Shown piece after piece: positions 34,055 to 46,288 of a stretch of DNA of 64,000 nt (position 1 is its first letter; each line of letters begins with the position of its first letter). The notes beneath the pieces were generated by a model. It saw only the letters and a list, made by a program, of their open reading frames with translations, was not told the origin of the DNA and ran no database searches. Source of the DNA: Chrysemys picta bellii (taxonomy: Eukaryota; Chordata; Testudines; Emydidae). Where the stretch lies: NCBI RefSeq assembly GCF_011386835.1, contig NW_027052949.1:26001-90000 (forward strand), written 5' to 3'. The translations under genes and the position numbers were made by a program.

Positions 34055-35787
34055 CCCTCTGGTGCAGCAGCAGCTGGTAGAGCCGGTAAACCCCCTCCCT
34101 GGCCTGCCGGCTGATGTCCTTGGCTGGGTCACTGACGGACAGAGCCAGCTGTGCCATGTGGTGACCCATCCTGGGGAATTCCGCTGAGTTCTAATGGACG
34201 GGAGAGAGAGAGGGGACTCCATCAGCATTTTCCTGTCAGCTCCCCGTCCCCCCCGGGCCAGGACTCTCCTTCCCCTCAGCCCCTCTGCAGGAGATGCTAG
34301 AGGATAGGAGCTAGAGCCAGACCCTTAATTTCCTCTGCCCCCAAGGAAGCCTGGAGCACAGGGCTGTGGGCAGGGCCCTCCATGAGGACTTGCTTCCCCA
34401 GCTGCTCCAGGATGACAGGGAGGCATGAACCTGGAGCACAGTCCCCTTAAAAGCCCAGAGTCACCACTTAACTAGACAAGAAGAACTTGACTCAAGCCAG
34501 GCTCACTCTCTGCTCTGACTCTGCCTCCCCAAGAGGAACACTCCTAACCCACAGCCCCTGCAGCAGCAGATCCTACAGCCCGTCGGAGCCAGCCCACCTA
34601 CCCCTGGAGTCAGGAAGCTGGGGTCAGAGGTCACTTACGTCAAACTCAGGGAGGGTGATGGTGGATCTGAGCAGGGCCGTGCTGCTCTTAACGGCCCTGG
34701 CTCTCTCTCGCGGCACCCTGGACACGATCCAGTAGTTAATGTGCTGTGGGGAAAGGAGACATTGCACTGACTGCCCTGACCAAGGATGCCCACTGGGGAC
34801 CCGGCTAGGAGGACAGACTGGAAAATGGATCTAAGAGTGAAGGTAAAATTGCCCCCACCCCTCTCATCGGGCTCACCTCCAAGATGTACTGGAGCCTGTC
34901 GGTGTCTGGGGACTCTGCCAGCAGGTTCCCCAGCATGGCGTCCAGGAGGTCTGGCAAGACACTAGGCAGATCCTGAAAGCAAGGGAGAGCCATGGGTCAG
35001 AGTTAGGGAAACTGGGGCTACATCTGCCACAGGATGGGAAGTGGGGTCTCTGGGAAGCACTGGTGAGACCCCAAACACATTTCCTGGCCTCTCTCATTCA
35101 CGTTCCACTGCAGGCAATTAGCAAGGATTCATGGCAGGATGACAGCTGGCTCTTCAATCCATGACTTTAGCATGATCTACCTGCACTTGGGTGGTGTCCT
35201 TCTCCATGCCCAGGGTGAAGACGGCGTGCAGGGCAGCTCGGAGGAGGTGGGTCTCCAGCTCTGGCTCCAGGGCAGGCGTCATGGTGCTGGCAAGAGAAAG
35301 GAGCCGGCATTAGACTGTGCAGTGCAGGGATGGGACTGGCACCATCACGCAGGTGAAACTGCCGCGAAATGGGCACAGGCTGGCAAGAATGGAAACTGAG
35401 GCACCGAGCCAGGGAATGACAAGGCCAAGGTTTCTCAGACAGACAGTGGCAGGGCAGGAATAGCCCCTGTTCCCTGGACCCTGCTGCCCCTCCTGTATCT
35501 GATCCTGGGAGTGAGCCTCTCCCAAAGCCGTTGCAATGTTACTGGAGTGAAAAGAACAGCCAAGCCAGGAGAGAGTGACCCTTCCCCGCACCTCTGCCAG
35601 AGGAGCCACCCTTGGGCGGTGACCTGGGAGTGGGAGGGGCAGTGACTCCCCGCCCTGGGCCTGAGCAGCACTGTGGTTAGGGGAACCGGGCCGGAGGGTC
35701 TCGGTACCTGAGGTTGCCCACAGCAATCAGGGAGTTAGCGAGGACGGCGCCGGGTGGAGAGTTATCAGGCAGCTCCTCAATGAGCTC
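34055..35787 (-). CDS. Maestro HEAT-like repeat (MROH) family gene, five consecutive exons
   Basis: Minus-strand exons 35787-35708, 35286-35181, 34972-34877, 34743-34639 and 34190-34055 each have AG acceptors and GT donors. Their phases join without error into 174 codons plus one base. The translation includes ELIEELPDNSPPGAVLANSL, ETHLLRAALHAVFTLGMEKD, DLLDAMLGNLLAESPDTDRL, HINYWIVSRVPRERARAVKS and ARMG-type GHHMAQLALSVSDPAKDISR followed by EGVYRLYQLLLHQRG. Leucine-rich helical pairs fit HEAT repeats, and I recognise the wording of the MROH family, whose molecular role is largely unknown. Neither the first nor the last exon is visible, so the gene may be partial. Clean splice sites argue that it was recently functional. 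Confidence 0.72.
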
Positions 35788-35989
35788 CTGTGAGACCCAA
35801 AGGAGACAAAGGAGCGTGTGAGATTCGGGCCACACTGACACTTCCCAGTGAGGAGATTACACAGCCAGGGCCCCACACAGCCAGCAGGATCCCCCCACCT
35901 GCCTCCCGCTCCTCCGATTCCTGCCCAATAGTGACCACTCTCCGAATTTCTCCCGTCTCTTCGCCCCGACCATTTCTGGTTTCTGCAGA

Positions 35990-38230
35990 CTAGATGTTTT
36001 AGCAAAGTTTAGAATTCCTTGGTGCTGAACACCGTGAAACTCCCCTTTCTCCTTAACAAAGGGCTTTAACGCCCCTTATCTCACCCAGGCTCTCGACGGC
36101 CCAAAGTTGGAGAATTGTCCCTGTTCCCACTGCAGAGCACCCCCCACGACACACACACAGAGTCCTCCTGGTGGTGGGAGGGGAAGAGAGGAAAGGACAG
36201 AAGACGTAAGAGATGAAGAGAAAGGAGGGAGGGATGGAGGAAAAGGTAAAACAAAAAGGACAAACCCTAATGTCCCCAGTGATTCTAAGGGACAAAATCC
36301 CAGGTGGGGAATAAAATTTGGCCACCTTAAGCTTTTGTTTTCCATACCTAAAATTCAGCTGGCGCCAGATGGATCAGACTGAACAGGTTCCAAACCTCTC
36401 GGAGGCTCTTACCTTCTGAACAGGGACGTCTGTTTTCTAATAAAATCAGGAAAAAGAAAAGATAAAACTCAAAAGAGGTTCCTCCTGGCGCTCATGTACA
36501 TGAACCTAAATACTCTCTCAGTCCTCAAAGACAGACCTCGAGAAGGAGACTTGCTGAAGCAAAGCTACAGGTGACTCTGAGGTTTCCCTGGCCCTGCGCC
36601 CCTGTGCTGCCTGGCTGATGTCAGCATCTCTCTGTGAGGTCACCACCTCCCCAGCACCTTTGACCAATAGGCTGAGGTCCTGAAAAAGGCCTTTGTGATG
36701 TCACTGTCACACCCACTCCTCCCCTGCAGTGCTAATGTCCTGCCACAGGGCAGACACTTTGGAGGTTTGAGCTACACAAAGAGGAGACACTTAGATCTCA
36801 AAAATTAGATGAGATGTTTCAGTCTGAGCTAAGTAGTTGCTGCTCTTAACAATTGCAACATAATAAAATACAAATAAAATAGACTATTTCAGCCATTCTA
36901 TTATGTCATAATCTGATCTGCGTAAACATGATAGGACACCTCATCTTATGCACTGCTCCTAGTGACACTCTCCAATAGATCCCCATCCTCCACCGGCCGG
37001 GAGGTAGGTAGGGGCGGATTGTTATCCCTACTTGAAAGAGGGAGAAGCTAAGGCTGAGAAAGGAGAATTAACTTCTCTTAGGTCACACAGCCAGTCCGTG
37101 GCAGAGTTGGGAATAGGACCCAAGAGCCCCGATTTTCAAACTAACCATTGGATCTTGAATTTCAGACATTGAATGACCTGAATAAAGTGCTCTCAAGTGA
37201 GTTCCAGACCAGCAAGAGTTCATAGTAATTATTCAGCAAGTATTTTAGGAGAACTGGAATGGTAGAGAAAATAATGAACTGCAGAGAAGCAGCAAAATTT
37301 GTCGAACATATGACTGGTTATGACTATTTACTTGGTCTTAAAAGAAAACAACAGGGACCTGAGTCTCCTCCCTGTCAATAACCCCCTGCTCAGCCAATCA
37401 GGGTATAGACCGAGGGGCGGGAGGATGAGGGTTCTCACCAGAGAGCCCAAAGGATGGCCCAGGTCATCGCTGGGGATCACTGTCTGAGCACTATTTCAGC
37501 CCCACATTTTTCGGTGGACCTCCCACAATGGGAGTTGTAGAGCATCCCCCACGACACACACACCCCCCTCCTGGTGGTGGGAGGGGAACGGGGAAAGGAC
37601 GAAAGAAGTAAGAGATGAAAAGAAAGGAGGGAGGGATGGAGGAAAAGGTAAAAGAAAAAGGACAAACCTTAATGTCCTCAGAGATTCTAAGGGACAAAAT
37701 CCCAGGTGGGGAATAAAATTTGACCACCTTAAGCTAGTGTTTTCCATGCCTAAAATTCAGCTGGCGCCAGATGCAGCAGACTGAACAGGTTCCAAACCTC
37801 TCGGAGGCTCTTACCTTCTAAACAGGGACGTCAGTTTTCTAGTGAAATCAGGAAAAAGAAAGGAGAAAACTCAAAAGAGGTTCCTCCTGGTGCTCACATA
37901 TATGAACCCAAATACTCTCTCAGACCTCAAAGAGAGACCTCGAGAAGGAGACTTGCTGAAGCAAAGCCACAGGGGTCTCTGAGGTTTCCCTGGCCCTGCG
38001 CCCCTGTCCTGCCTGGCTGATGTCAGCATCTCTCTGTGAGGTCACCACCTCCCCTGCACCTTTGGCCAATAGGCTGAGGTCCTGCAAAAAGCCTTTGTGA
38101 TGTCACTGCCACACCCACCCCTCCCCTGCAGTGCTAATGTCCTGCCACAGGCCAGACACTTTGGAGGTTTGAGTTAGTCCCTGTGGATCACCCCGGTCAA
38201 TGAGTGTTCATTCTAGGAAGCAAGCCGGCC
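35990..38230. repeat. Two direct copies of a roughly 0.65-kb unit, 1.4 kb apart
   Basis: About 36139-36780 and 37540-38190 match in direct orientation at a distance of about 1402 bp. A third, shorter copy starts at 31261. The shared part includes GGACAAAATCCCAGGTGGGG and GACTGAACAGGTTCCAAACC. The stretch 36778-36985 is instead the inverse of 30415-30635. There is no coding evidence. Confidence 0.8.
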
Positions 38231-38239
38231 AGACAGTAA

Positions 38240-39742
38240 AACATCACAAGCTGCTCCCAATGCTACACTTGGTTTCTCAGAAATGAGTAGACTTTATGGC
38301 CAGAAGAGACAGTTAGAGCATCTAATCTGACCCCCTGCATATCACAGGCCTCCTGTCTACCACAATAGCTACTTTTGGGGCAAACACATTCCGGAAAGGC
38401 ATCTAGTCTTGATTAATGACATCAAGAGATGGAGAATCCACCACTTTCCTTGGTAGCTTCTTCCTGTGGTCAATCATCCTCGCTGTTGAATATTTGTGCC
38501 TTATTTGTCATAGGAATTTGTCTCTTTTCACCTTCCAGCCACTGGGTCTCGTTCTGCCTTTCTCTGCTAGACTAGAGAGCCCTTTAATACCCAGTATTTT
38601 CTCTCCATTAAGGCACTTCAACACTTCAGTGAAGTCCCCTTCAATCTTCTTTTGATAAGCTAAACAGGTTGAGCTCTTTCAATAGCTCACTAGAAGGCAT
38701 TTTTCTCCAGCCCTCAGAACATTTGGTGGCTCTTTGCTGCCCCAGCTCCAATTTCTAGGACCATCTTTTTCAAAGGAGGACACCAAGACCGGAGGAAGGA
38801 TTCCAATAGCAGTCTCACTGCTTCTGTGTCAACTCCCTATCCTACTCACGGCTCTGCTCCTTCGTCTAATGATGGCTTTAGCCCTGTTCACCACAGCATC
38901 ACACTGGGAGCTCATGTTGAGTGGCTTCTCCACTCTGGCCCCTAAATCCTTTTCAGAGTCACTGCTTTCCTGGATACACGTCCCCATTCTGGAGGTGTGG
39001 CCGGCGTGTCTTGTGGCTACGTATAGGACCTTGCATTGGGCTCTGCTCAAACTTGTTTTCTTTGAATGGGTCCAGCTGGCCGAATGAGCCAGATCGCTCT
39101 GTATCACTGCCCTCTCCCCATCAGGAATTACCACTCTGCCTGTATTTTGTCACCCCCCAATCTTATCCGCAGTGATTGTATGTTTTCTCCCAAGTCATTG
39201 ATAACAATTATTTTAAAAAATTAGTCCTTGAGAGCTTCTTCAGACCCTTAGTACCTGCTCCCCACATCACAGTGAGAAATGCTGTCCAGCCCTGCTGGTA
39301 CATAGGGGATAAGCACAGAACAAACGTACCTTTAGGAGCTGTGTTGTCCATAGGCTCTGAACAACATGTGGGGGTCAGCAGATTACAAACGCACGACAGA
39401 CCTGTAGTGTAGACAGGTCCCAACTGTGTCTCGGTTTCGCACCCTGTAAAATGGGGAGAACAAACAAAACCTTGATTAGCTCCATTTGATAGCTGGGGAA
39501 ACCGAGGCACACAGCGGTGCAGAGACTCGCTCATGGTCCCAAAGCCAGGAATAGAAAACAGCAGATCTGATAGCCAGGCCTGGGACCTAACCCTGGTTTT
39601 CCTGACCTTGCTGCTCTAAGTTTAGTCACAGCCTCCATGTCTTTTCCCCCATGTCCCTTAATCCCACGTCACTGCAGAAGAGAGATTTTCTGGTAGCCAG
39701 CTGGCTCTCCTGCATGTGGATGTCGTTCCAAAAGACGTGCTC
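38240..39742 (-). repeat. Duplication arm R, includes CR1 3' part
   Basis: Reverse complement of 28780-29880 with extra MIR-like and other sequence (about 39040-39240 and 39430-39600). The CR1 ORF2 end (SSDSEKDLGARVEKPLNMSS on the minus strand) is recognisable at 38829-39134. Confidence 0.85.
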
Positions 39743-40613
39743 TGGCTCAGTCCCATGCTATGGTTGGCTGAAGGAACCACTTGGTCACATTCTAGGCCCT
39801 GAGTTATACAGGAGGGGCGACTAGATGCACATAATGGTCTTTTCTAACCTGAACCTCTATCAATCGCTACATTTTCTGCTGCTAGGAAGAGAACTCTGGA
39901 CCTATTTTCTCTCATTCACTTTCAGTCGGAATAATTTCAATCCAGGCCAAAGGATTTCCTCTTCCATTGTGTCTTCAGCACCTTTGGGAGCAACCAGTTA
40001 CTGTTACCCACAGGTTACCAGTTTCAACCTGTGCCTGGGTGAGATGGCCAGGAAAGGGGTTGGAGCTCAACTGCACCTGGCCCAGGTGATGCAGCTCCCT
40101 AGGGTGAAGGGAATAAGTGTGGGGGTCACGTGACAAGACGCAGCCTGTGACTAGGACCCAGGCCTGCTGAGAGATAGAAGGGCAGCCTGTGCTCAGCCAG
40201 GAGAGAGACCCCAAGGGAAGCAGGCATGGGAGGGGCTTGGAGCGTCCTTTAAAGGTCAGGGACAAGCTGGGAAGGGGCCAGGCTGAGCACTAAGGACTAG
40301 GCCCTAGGAGGGAAAGACAGGGCAGTTTAGGAGATGGGGCAGATAGTCCAGTTGGTTTCGGCTCCCAGGACCAGACACCCAGAGGTGACGGTGATTGTCG
40401 GGGCTTCTGTCCTTCTTCCCCAGTGTAGATTTGATAGTGGAGAAGACTGATGCCGTAAGGGGGAAGTGAGTTACCCCAAGGTCACCCAGTGAGTTTATAT
40501 CACAAATGCATACTCGGAAGGATCCAATAGAAACATGGATTTTCCAGTCTCTTCTTTCTAGGAGTCCCCAGGGCTACGGTAAAATCCCTGCTGCCCCTCC
40601 CCATTCTGCTCAC
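39743..40613. other. No gene recognised
   Basis: Ordinary sequence. No splice-bounded conserved frame. Confidence 0.3.
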
Positions 40614-40709
40614 CTCCAAGATGTGCTGGAGTTTGTCTGTGCTGGGGGGTGCTGTCAGCAGGATCGAGAGCTCGTCATCCATGTTCTCTGGGCAGGCCTT
40701 GCTCAGAGC
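40614..40709 (-). CDS. MROH-like exon, diverged paralogue
   Basis: A 96-bp minus-strand exon, phase 0 at both ends, with a CTGGCAG acceptor and a GTGAGC donor. It reads ALSKACPENMDDELSILLTA and then STDKLQHILE. Length, phase and the ending DxLQxILE equal those of the 34877-34972 exon, so it is a paralogous exon of a neighbouring or older duplicate gene. No other exons of that copy were found in the window. Confidence 0.55.
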
Positions 40710-40803
40710 CTGCCAGCGGAGGGAGACCAGGGGTCAGGAGCCTGCATTAGCACCGGTGTGCCATTGTCCAGGAGCTGGCTGAGATAAGCGCTGCCTGGCC
40801 GGA

Positions 40804-41290
40804 GCTCGCACCCAGAAACCCTGCCCCAGGTCGGAACCCCCTCCCACACCCAAATTCCCTCCCAGACCTCACACCCGGAACCCCAACCCCCTGCCCCAGG
40901 TCGGAACCCCCTCCCGCACCCAAATTCCCTCCCAGACCTCACACCTGGCACCCCAACCCCCTGCCCCAGGTCGGAACCCCCTCCCACACCCAAATTCCCT
41001 CCTAGACCTCACACCCGGCACCCCAACCCCCTGCCCCAGGTCGGAACCCCCTCCTGTACCCTAATCCCTCCCAGACCCCACACCCCCACCCGCACCCCAA
41101 TCCCCTACCCCAGCCCTGAGCCCCCTCCCGCACCCAAACTCCCCCCAGAGTCCGCACCCCAACCCTCTGCCCCAGCCCGGATCCCCCTCTGGCACCCCAA
41201 ACCCCTAATCTCCAGCCCAATCCCAGAGCCCGCATCCCCACCGGAGCCCTCACCCCTCCCTGCACTCCATCCCCCAGCCCCAGCCCAGTG
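40804..41290 (+). repeat. 70-bp minisatellite with degenerate tail
   Basis: CTGCCCCAGGTCGGAACCCC recurs at 40821, 40891, 40961 and 41031, an exact 70-bp period with nearly identical units. Decayed C-rich units continue to about 41290. Confidence 0.92.
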
Positions 41291-42115
41291 AAAGTGAGTG
41301 AGGGTGTGAGAGCGAGCGACTGAGGGAGGTGGGCTGGGCTGGAGTGAGTGGGGGTGGGGCCTTGGGGAAGGGCATGAAAGGGGTTGGGTCAAGGGCGTTT
41401 GGTTTTGTGCAAGTAGAAAGTTGACAACCCTACCTAAGGACCTTTGAAAAGCAGTCTCCTTAGCACCGCTCCTGATACCAGGGGCCAAGGCGCCCCCCGA
41501 CATGAGAACCACAATAGGCCAGAGCAAAACGCTGCGTTAGAAATCGGAGCTCAGGCTGCCAAGCGAACGATAGCTGACAGACAGGAGATGCAGGTATTAA
41601 GGTTGTGCCTTCAGCCAGCAACTGGTGTTCATCCGTTTGCACCACACACACACCTGTAGGCAGGGCCACTATTTCCTTGTCTGTCTGCCTGTTTAGCGTC
41701 TCTCGGTCCTTACTGTGCCCATCACCGTGGTGTCTGAGTGGCAAACCAAGGGTTTGACGTGTGCATATGAAACTGCCTGACTGGAAGGACGTGGTTTGGT
41801 GTGGATCAGTGACTGCTGGGGCGATTGGTGGCAGAAGGCTCTGAGGGCCTGGCTCATTCCGACCTGGCTCATTCCAATGGCTTCTACAGCTGAGAGCAGC
41901 CCAGTCTCCTGCCTGGGTCCGACGCAAACCAGGAAGTACAGGACCACGGTTAATAAGAGCAGCTCAAAAGATCATTTTCGCTGAGCCCAGCCCTGCACAG
42001 ATTTCCAGCTTAGGTTTGCATTTTCAGCAAAAGTTCTTCTTGATTATTTTCTCCCAACCCCCTTCTGCCTCCATAATAGCCAGCCACCCCGTCAGTCGCA
42101 TCCTGGGGCGCTCCA
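41291..42115. other. No gene recognised
   Basis: Contains the 37-bp block at 41512-41548 that also occurs inside the 43148 LTR. No exon supported. Confidence 0.3.
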
Positions 42116-42121
42116 GGGACA

Positions 42122-42250
42122 GCGTGTGTGCGTGTATGTGTATGTCTGTATATATGTGTATGTGTACATGTGTTTATGTATGTGTGTACGTGTATGTGCA
42201 CATGAGTGTGTGCACATGTGAGTGTGCGTGTGTATGTGTGTACATGTACC
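42122..42250 (+). repeat. TG/TATG microsatellite
   Basis: Imperfect TGTGTATGTG repeats over about 130 bp. Confidence 0.9.
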
Positions 42251-42436
42251 CCAGTCAGATGTATACATCTGGATTTCCTTTGAAAGAATTTTCCAATTGA
42301 GCTGATCAAGTGCAATGGCAAAGCACCCAATTCCTCTGCCCCCCAACTGCCTTCGCTGCTTTAACGTACAACCTGCTCCGCTGACACCTCTGACTCCTGA
42401 AAGCCCTAACGCTCCCGGGGAGCAGGCCGTGCCCTG

Positions 42437-42746
42437 CCCTGCCCTGGCTGCCCCGGGTGTTACCTCGGAGGGAATCGTTCCAGATTCCAATGGGTGGCAG
42501 GTCCAGGGAAGAGCCTTATCTGGGGGGAGGCTGTACCAGACCCGCCCGACCCAGGCAGGCTCCCAGGTACTCTCTGCTCGGGGCTGATAAGGCTCCTTAG
42601 CAGTTTCTCTCCAAACAAATTCCAGTTCAAGACACCTGAGAGCTCCACAGCAGGGCAGCATCCCCAGAGCGCAGCAGGGCGGGGTTAGGGGGAGCAGTCG
42701 GTAGCAGCACCTGCCCCTCGTACGGCAGGAGCGAGAAGTGCCAGCC
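42437..42746. repeat. 310-bp duplicated segment, copy 2
   Basis: Direct copy of 24688-24998, one base shorter (a G run). Flanking sequences differ completely on both sides. It is not near any recognised exon. Confidence 0.85.
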
Positions 42747-43147
42747 ACGTGCTGCCTCCATCCCCAGAGGCCAGGTGAGAGTGAATTCCCACGTCCCCGC
42801 ACGATTGGTTCCGTCACTCTTCTACACTTACATGGATTTCCAGTGTCAATGTTTCTAACATCAGCTTTGCCAGCTCTCCTTACACCTTTGTCTGCTAGAG
42901 CAAAAACCTGAAATGCAGCTACCTCCTCCTGCTGGGTGACTATAGACCTTAATGACAGAGCTCGGAACTGCTTCGTCAAGCTGACTAGCTGCAGCCCCTC
43001 GGGTTGCCTGCTCGAAGGTGGCTGGCCAGGCCACAAGTCATTTCTGTGCCTCTTCCCTGCTCCTTCTCAGCATTTGAACATCATTTGACTAGTGTGAACA
43101 AGAGTCTATACTGGGGAGAGCCCAGGGTGAGAGAGTCACTAGACTCT

Positions 43148-43976
43148 TGTCAAGGCTGCTTCCCCACTCTGAACTTTAGGGTACAAATGTGGGGGCCTGC
43201 ATGAAAACTGCTAAGCTTAACTACCAGCTTAGATCTGGTCCACTGCCACCATTCCCAAGTGGATTCCCTTCCCTGGGAAGCCTTGAGAAACCTTTCACCA
43301 ATTCCCTGGTGAATACAGATCCAACCCCCTTGGATCTAAAAACAAGGAGAAATTAACCATCCCCCTCCTTCCTCCCACCAACTCCTGGTGGATCAAGTTC
43401 CAAACCTCTTGGATCTTAAAACAAGGAGAAATCAATCAGGTTCTTAAAAAGAAGGCTTTTAATTAAAGAAAAAAGGTAAAAAAATCTCTGTAAAATCAGG
43501 ATGGAAAATAACTTTACAGGGTAATCAAACTTAAAGAGCAATAGGCCAGAGCAAAACGCTGCGTTAGAAATCGGATTCAAAGTACAGCAAACAGAGGTAA
43601 ACACTCTAGTAAAAGGTACATTTACATGTTGAGAAAACAAAGTAAAAACTAACACGCCTTGCCTGGCTGTTTACTTACAAGTCTGAAATCTGAGAGACTT
43701 GTTCAGAAAGACGTGGAGAACCTGGATTGATGTCTGGTCCCTCTCAGTCCCAAGAGCGAATAACTTCCCAAACAAAGAGCACAAACAAAAGCCTTCCCCC
43801 CCACCAAGATTTGAAAGTATCTTGTCCCCTTATTGGTCCTTTGGGTCAGGTGTCAGCCAGGTTATCCGAGCTTCTTAACCCTTTACAGGTAAAAGGATTT
43901 TGGAGTCTCTGGCCAGGAGGGATTTTATAGTACTGTACACAGCAGAGCTGTTACCCTTCCCTTTATAGTTATGACA
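43148..43976. repeat. 829-bp solo LTR
   Basis: It begins TGTCAAGGCTGCTTCC and ends GTTATGACA. ACTCT is duplicated exactly at 43143-43147 and 43977-43981, so it is a complete retroviral-type LTR without internal sequence. It has an AT-rich middle and contains a 37-bp block shared with 41512-41548. No ORF of note. Confidence 0.9.
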
Positions 43977-43981
43977 ACTCT

Positions 43982-45230
43982 GGTTATACAGTGCTCTGTA
44001 TACATCTGTGAAGCAGGAGTGCTGAAACCCCAGTCACAGCCGGGGTCCAGCCCCAGAGAGCGCCAGCCTGGCCCTGGGGGGTGGGGGTGGGAGGGCGACA
44101 TGGAGAGCAGTTTGGTCCGATGGAGGGCACTGCTGCCAGGTGGCTCATGGGGAGGGGTGGGGGTGGGCTGTGGCGTATGAAGAGTTCAGGTTGTTTTGGA
44201 AGGGGAGGGGTAGCCATGTTCCGGGGGGAGTTGGGGTGTGGGTGGGACCCCAAGTTGGGGGGAATGGTGCAGGGGACCCCTGGGTTTGGCAGGGAGCCCC
44301 CAGTCAGCAAAACGGCTGAGCGAGCTGGCTGCCCGGGACAGGCTGAGGATGTCCCCACTTGCAGCGTCATGCTCCAGCCTGGCGAGGGATGGCTGGCTGG
44401 GGAGGGCACCAAGCGCAGCCTGCAATGGGCAGAGTGGGGGTGGGGCTCCCAGCACGGACAGCGGAGATGGGAGGTGGGAAGGGGAGAGGTCAGTGCCCTG
44501 GGCAGGGTGATCCCCCGCTCCCCCACTGCAAAACAGCACACCCCCACCTCACCACCAGCAACCGAGATGGAGGGGACAGCTTAGTGCACGGGGGGGCGGG
44601 GTCCCTGATACTCCCAACTGCAAAATAGCAACCCCCTCCCCCCTGTCTGCACCCCAGATGCTGAGGAGAGAGGAGGAAACCTTCCAGCTGCACCTCAGCA
44701 GCTCCCAGCTTCCCTCCCCCTGAAAACACCCCTCTTTCCAATCCTGCTCCCCAAACTCCCCCCTACGCACGCTCTCCACGCAGGCTCTGTCAGGAAGGCC
44801 AATTAGACAGGGCCTTGTGTCCTGGGGATGCACTGAAGGGCCATGGTCAGGAGGGGAATGGAAAGATGCAGTTTGGGGGGGGGCAACACCCCTTCACATT
44901 CCCCCCCATCTTCACCCCTGCCAGTGGACCAGCCAGGGCTACGTCATGGCCCATCTTTGGGATACAGCCCACGATTTGGGAGCCCTGCCTGAGGGTGAAC
45001 TTCATCAGGCCCAGCTGACTTGTTCTTTAGCCTGTTCTTTCCCTGTTCGGGGGGGGGGGGAGTGGGGGGGGGGTGGTCCTGCCCCTGGCTGTTAGCATTT
45101 ATGGTGTTCAGCATCTGCTCACAATGAACTTTGATTGAAGTGACTGAAGCCAAACAGGCAGGAAATGCTCAGAGATGCTCAGAGGACGTCAGCCTGACAG
45201 ATAAATACACTGCTAGGAGCTGGATTATAC
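43982..45230. other. No gene recognised
   Basis: G/C-run-rich sequence with runs of G at about 45048-45070. The overlapping ORFs lie on both strands and have no domain. Confidence 0.3.
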
Positions 45231-45233
45231 CAT

Positions 45234-45720
45234 GTGATGGGTGGAGTTAAAATCTCATTGACACAGCTGTGAGGATGCACTCTTCATTTAAGACAGCTGG
45301 AAGCAACAGGTAAGGGGGCCTCGTGTAGAACAAGCCATGATGGCATGTGCCCAGAAACTAGCCCCAGGTGGGCAGAGGATGCCACCGAGTATCGTTCTGA
45401 GCTGGTGCGTGTGTGACAGAGACAAGCCGGGCAGTGCAGCCAGGACACGGAGGCAGAGCAGGAAAGCCGAGCAGAGCCTGTGAGCATGGTGTGATCGTGG
45501 GAGGAGCATAGAGAGCTTTTGGGCCAGGTGCTGGCTAAAGAGGCTTGGAGCTGAGAGCAGGGAGGCTAATCCCTGCTGTTGGTTCCTGCTGTTTTTGGAG
45601 AAGCAGGACTCTGTATGTTCCTTGTCAATAAACAAGACATCAAAAAATTACCAGACTCCATTGCCAATTTCTGCTCCCCACTGGAACATCCCCAGGGCCC
45701 CAAACTTTGACTAGCCCCTT
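45234..45720 (+). repeat. Probable LTR fragment
   Basis: It starts TGTGATGGGTGGAG and ends beyond a CCTTGTCAATAAACAAGAC polyadenylation-type region. This looks like an old retroviral LTR, but neither the right border nor a target-site duplication is clear. Confidence 0.4.
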
Positions 45721-46160
45721 GGGTTGAAGAGGGACACCAATATCTTTATTGTGTGGTTTCGTTGCACGTCTATCTAATCTCAGTGGTTCATCAGCAACTA
45801 ATTACTGTTGCAATGTTTTCTCATGTAATAACCATGTTTATTAAAAACACAGAGGCCAGGTTTTTGAACCTAAACTCACCACTGCTAATACATGCAGAAT
45901 TCAGATGTAAAGTCCTGGCTTTGAGTCATCCCCCATTTAAATGCTCAATGACAGTTGCTAGAAATCCAGTGTCATGATTCATTGATCACTAATGCCAAGG
46001 GGCAGTGGCAGGGCTGGGAGAAGCAGAGGTTAATGTGGGTCTAAAGTCGTAGTGAGTGACATGGCTTCCAGCGAGGCAGAGTGGAAGCGGGGGTCCAGTT
46101 ATACACACCAATCATGCTTTTCGTGTCATTCGAACGCACCGGCGGGGTCGGCTCTCAGCA

Positions 46161-46166
46161 TTTATT
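46161..46166 (-). terminator. Polyadenylation signal of the fibrinogen-domain gene
   Basis: AATAAA on the minus strand, about 125 bp after the stop codon of the gene at 46289-48489. Confidence 0.6.
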
Positions 46167-46288
46167 CCAGGGGATTTACCATGCAGAAGCCAACAGGAAG
46201 GGAGTGAGCAGAGTAGAGGCATTGCAGGGACTGCACTGATTAGGTGGGGGCTGGCGCGCCGTGTCTGATCTAATATTGTCTCCCCTTC

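Noticed and set aside
42016..42330. Cys/His/Thr-rich ORFs on both strands
   Set aside because: Products of the TG/TATG microsatellite.
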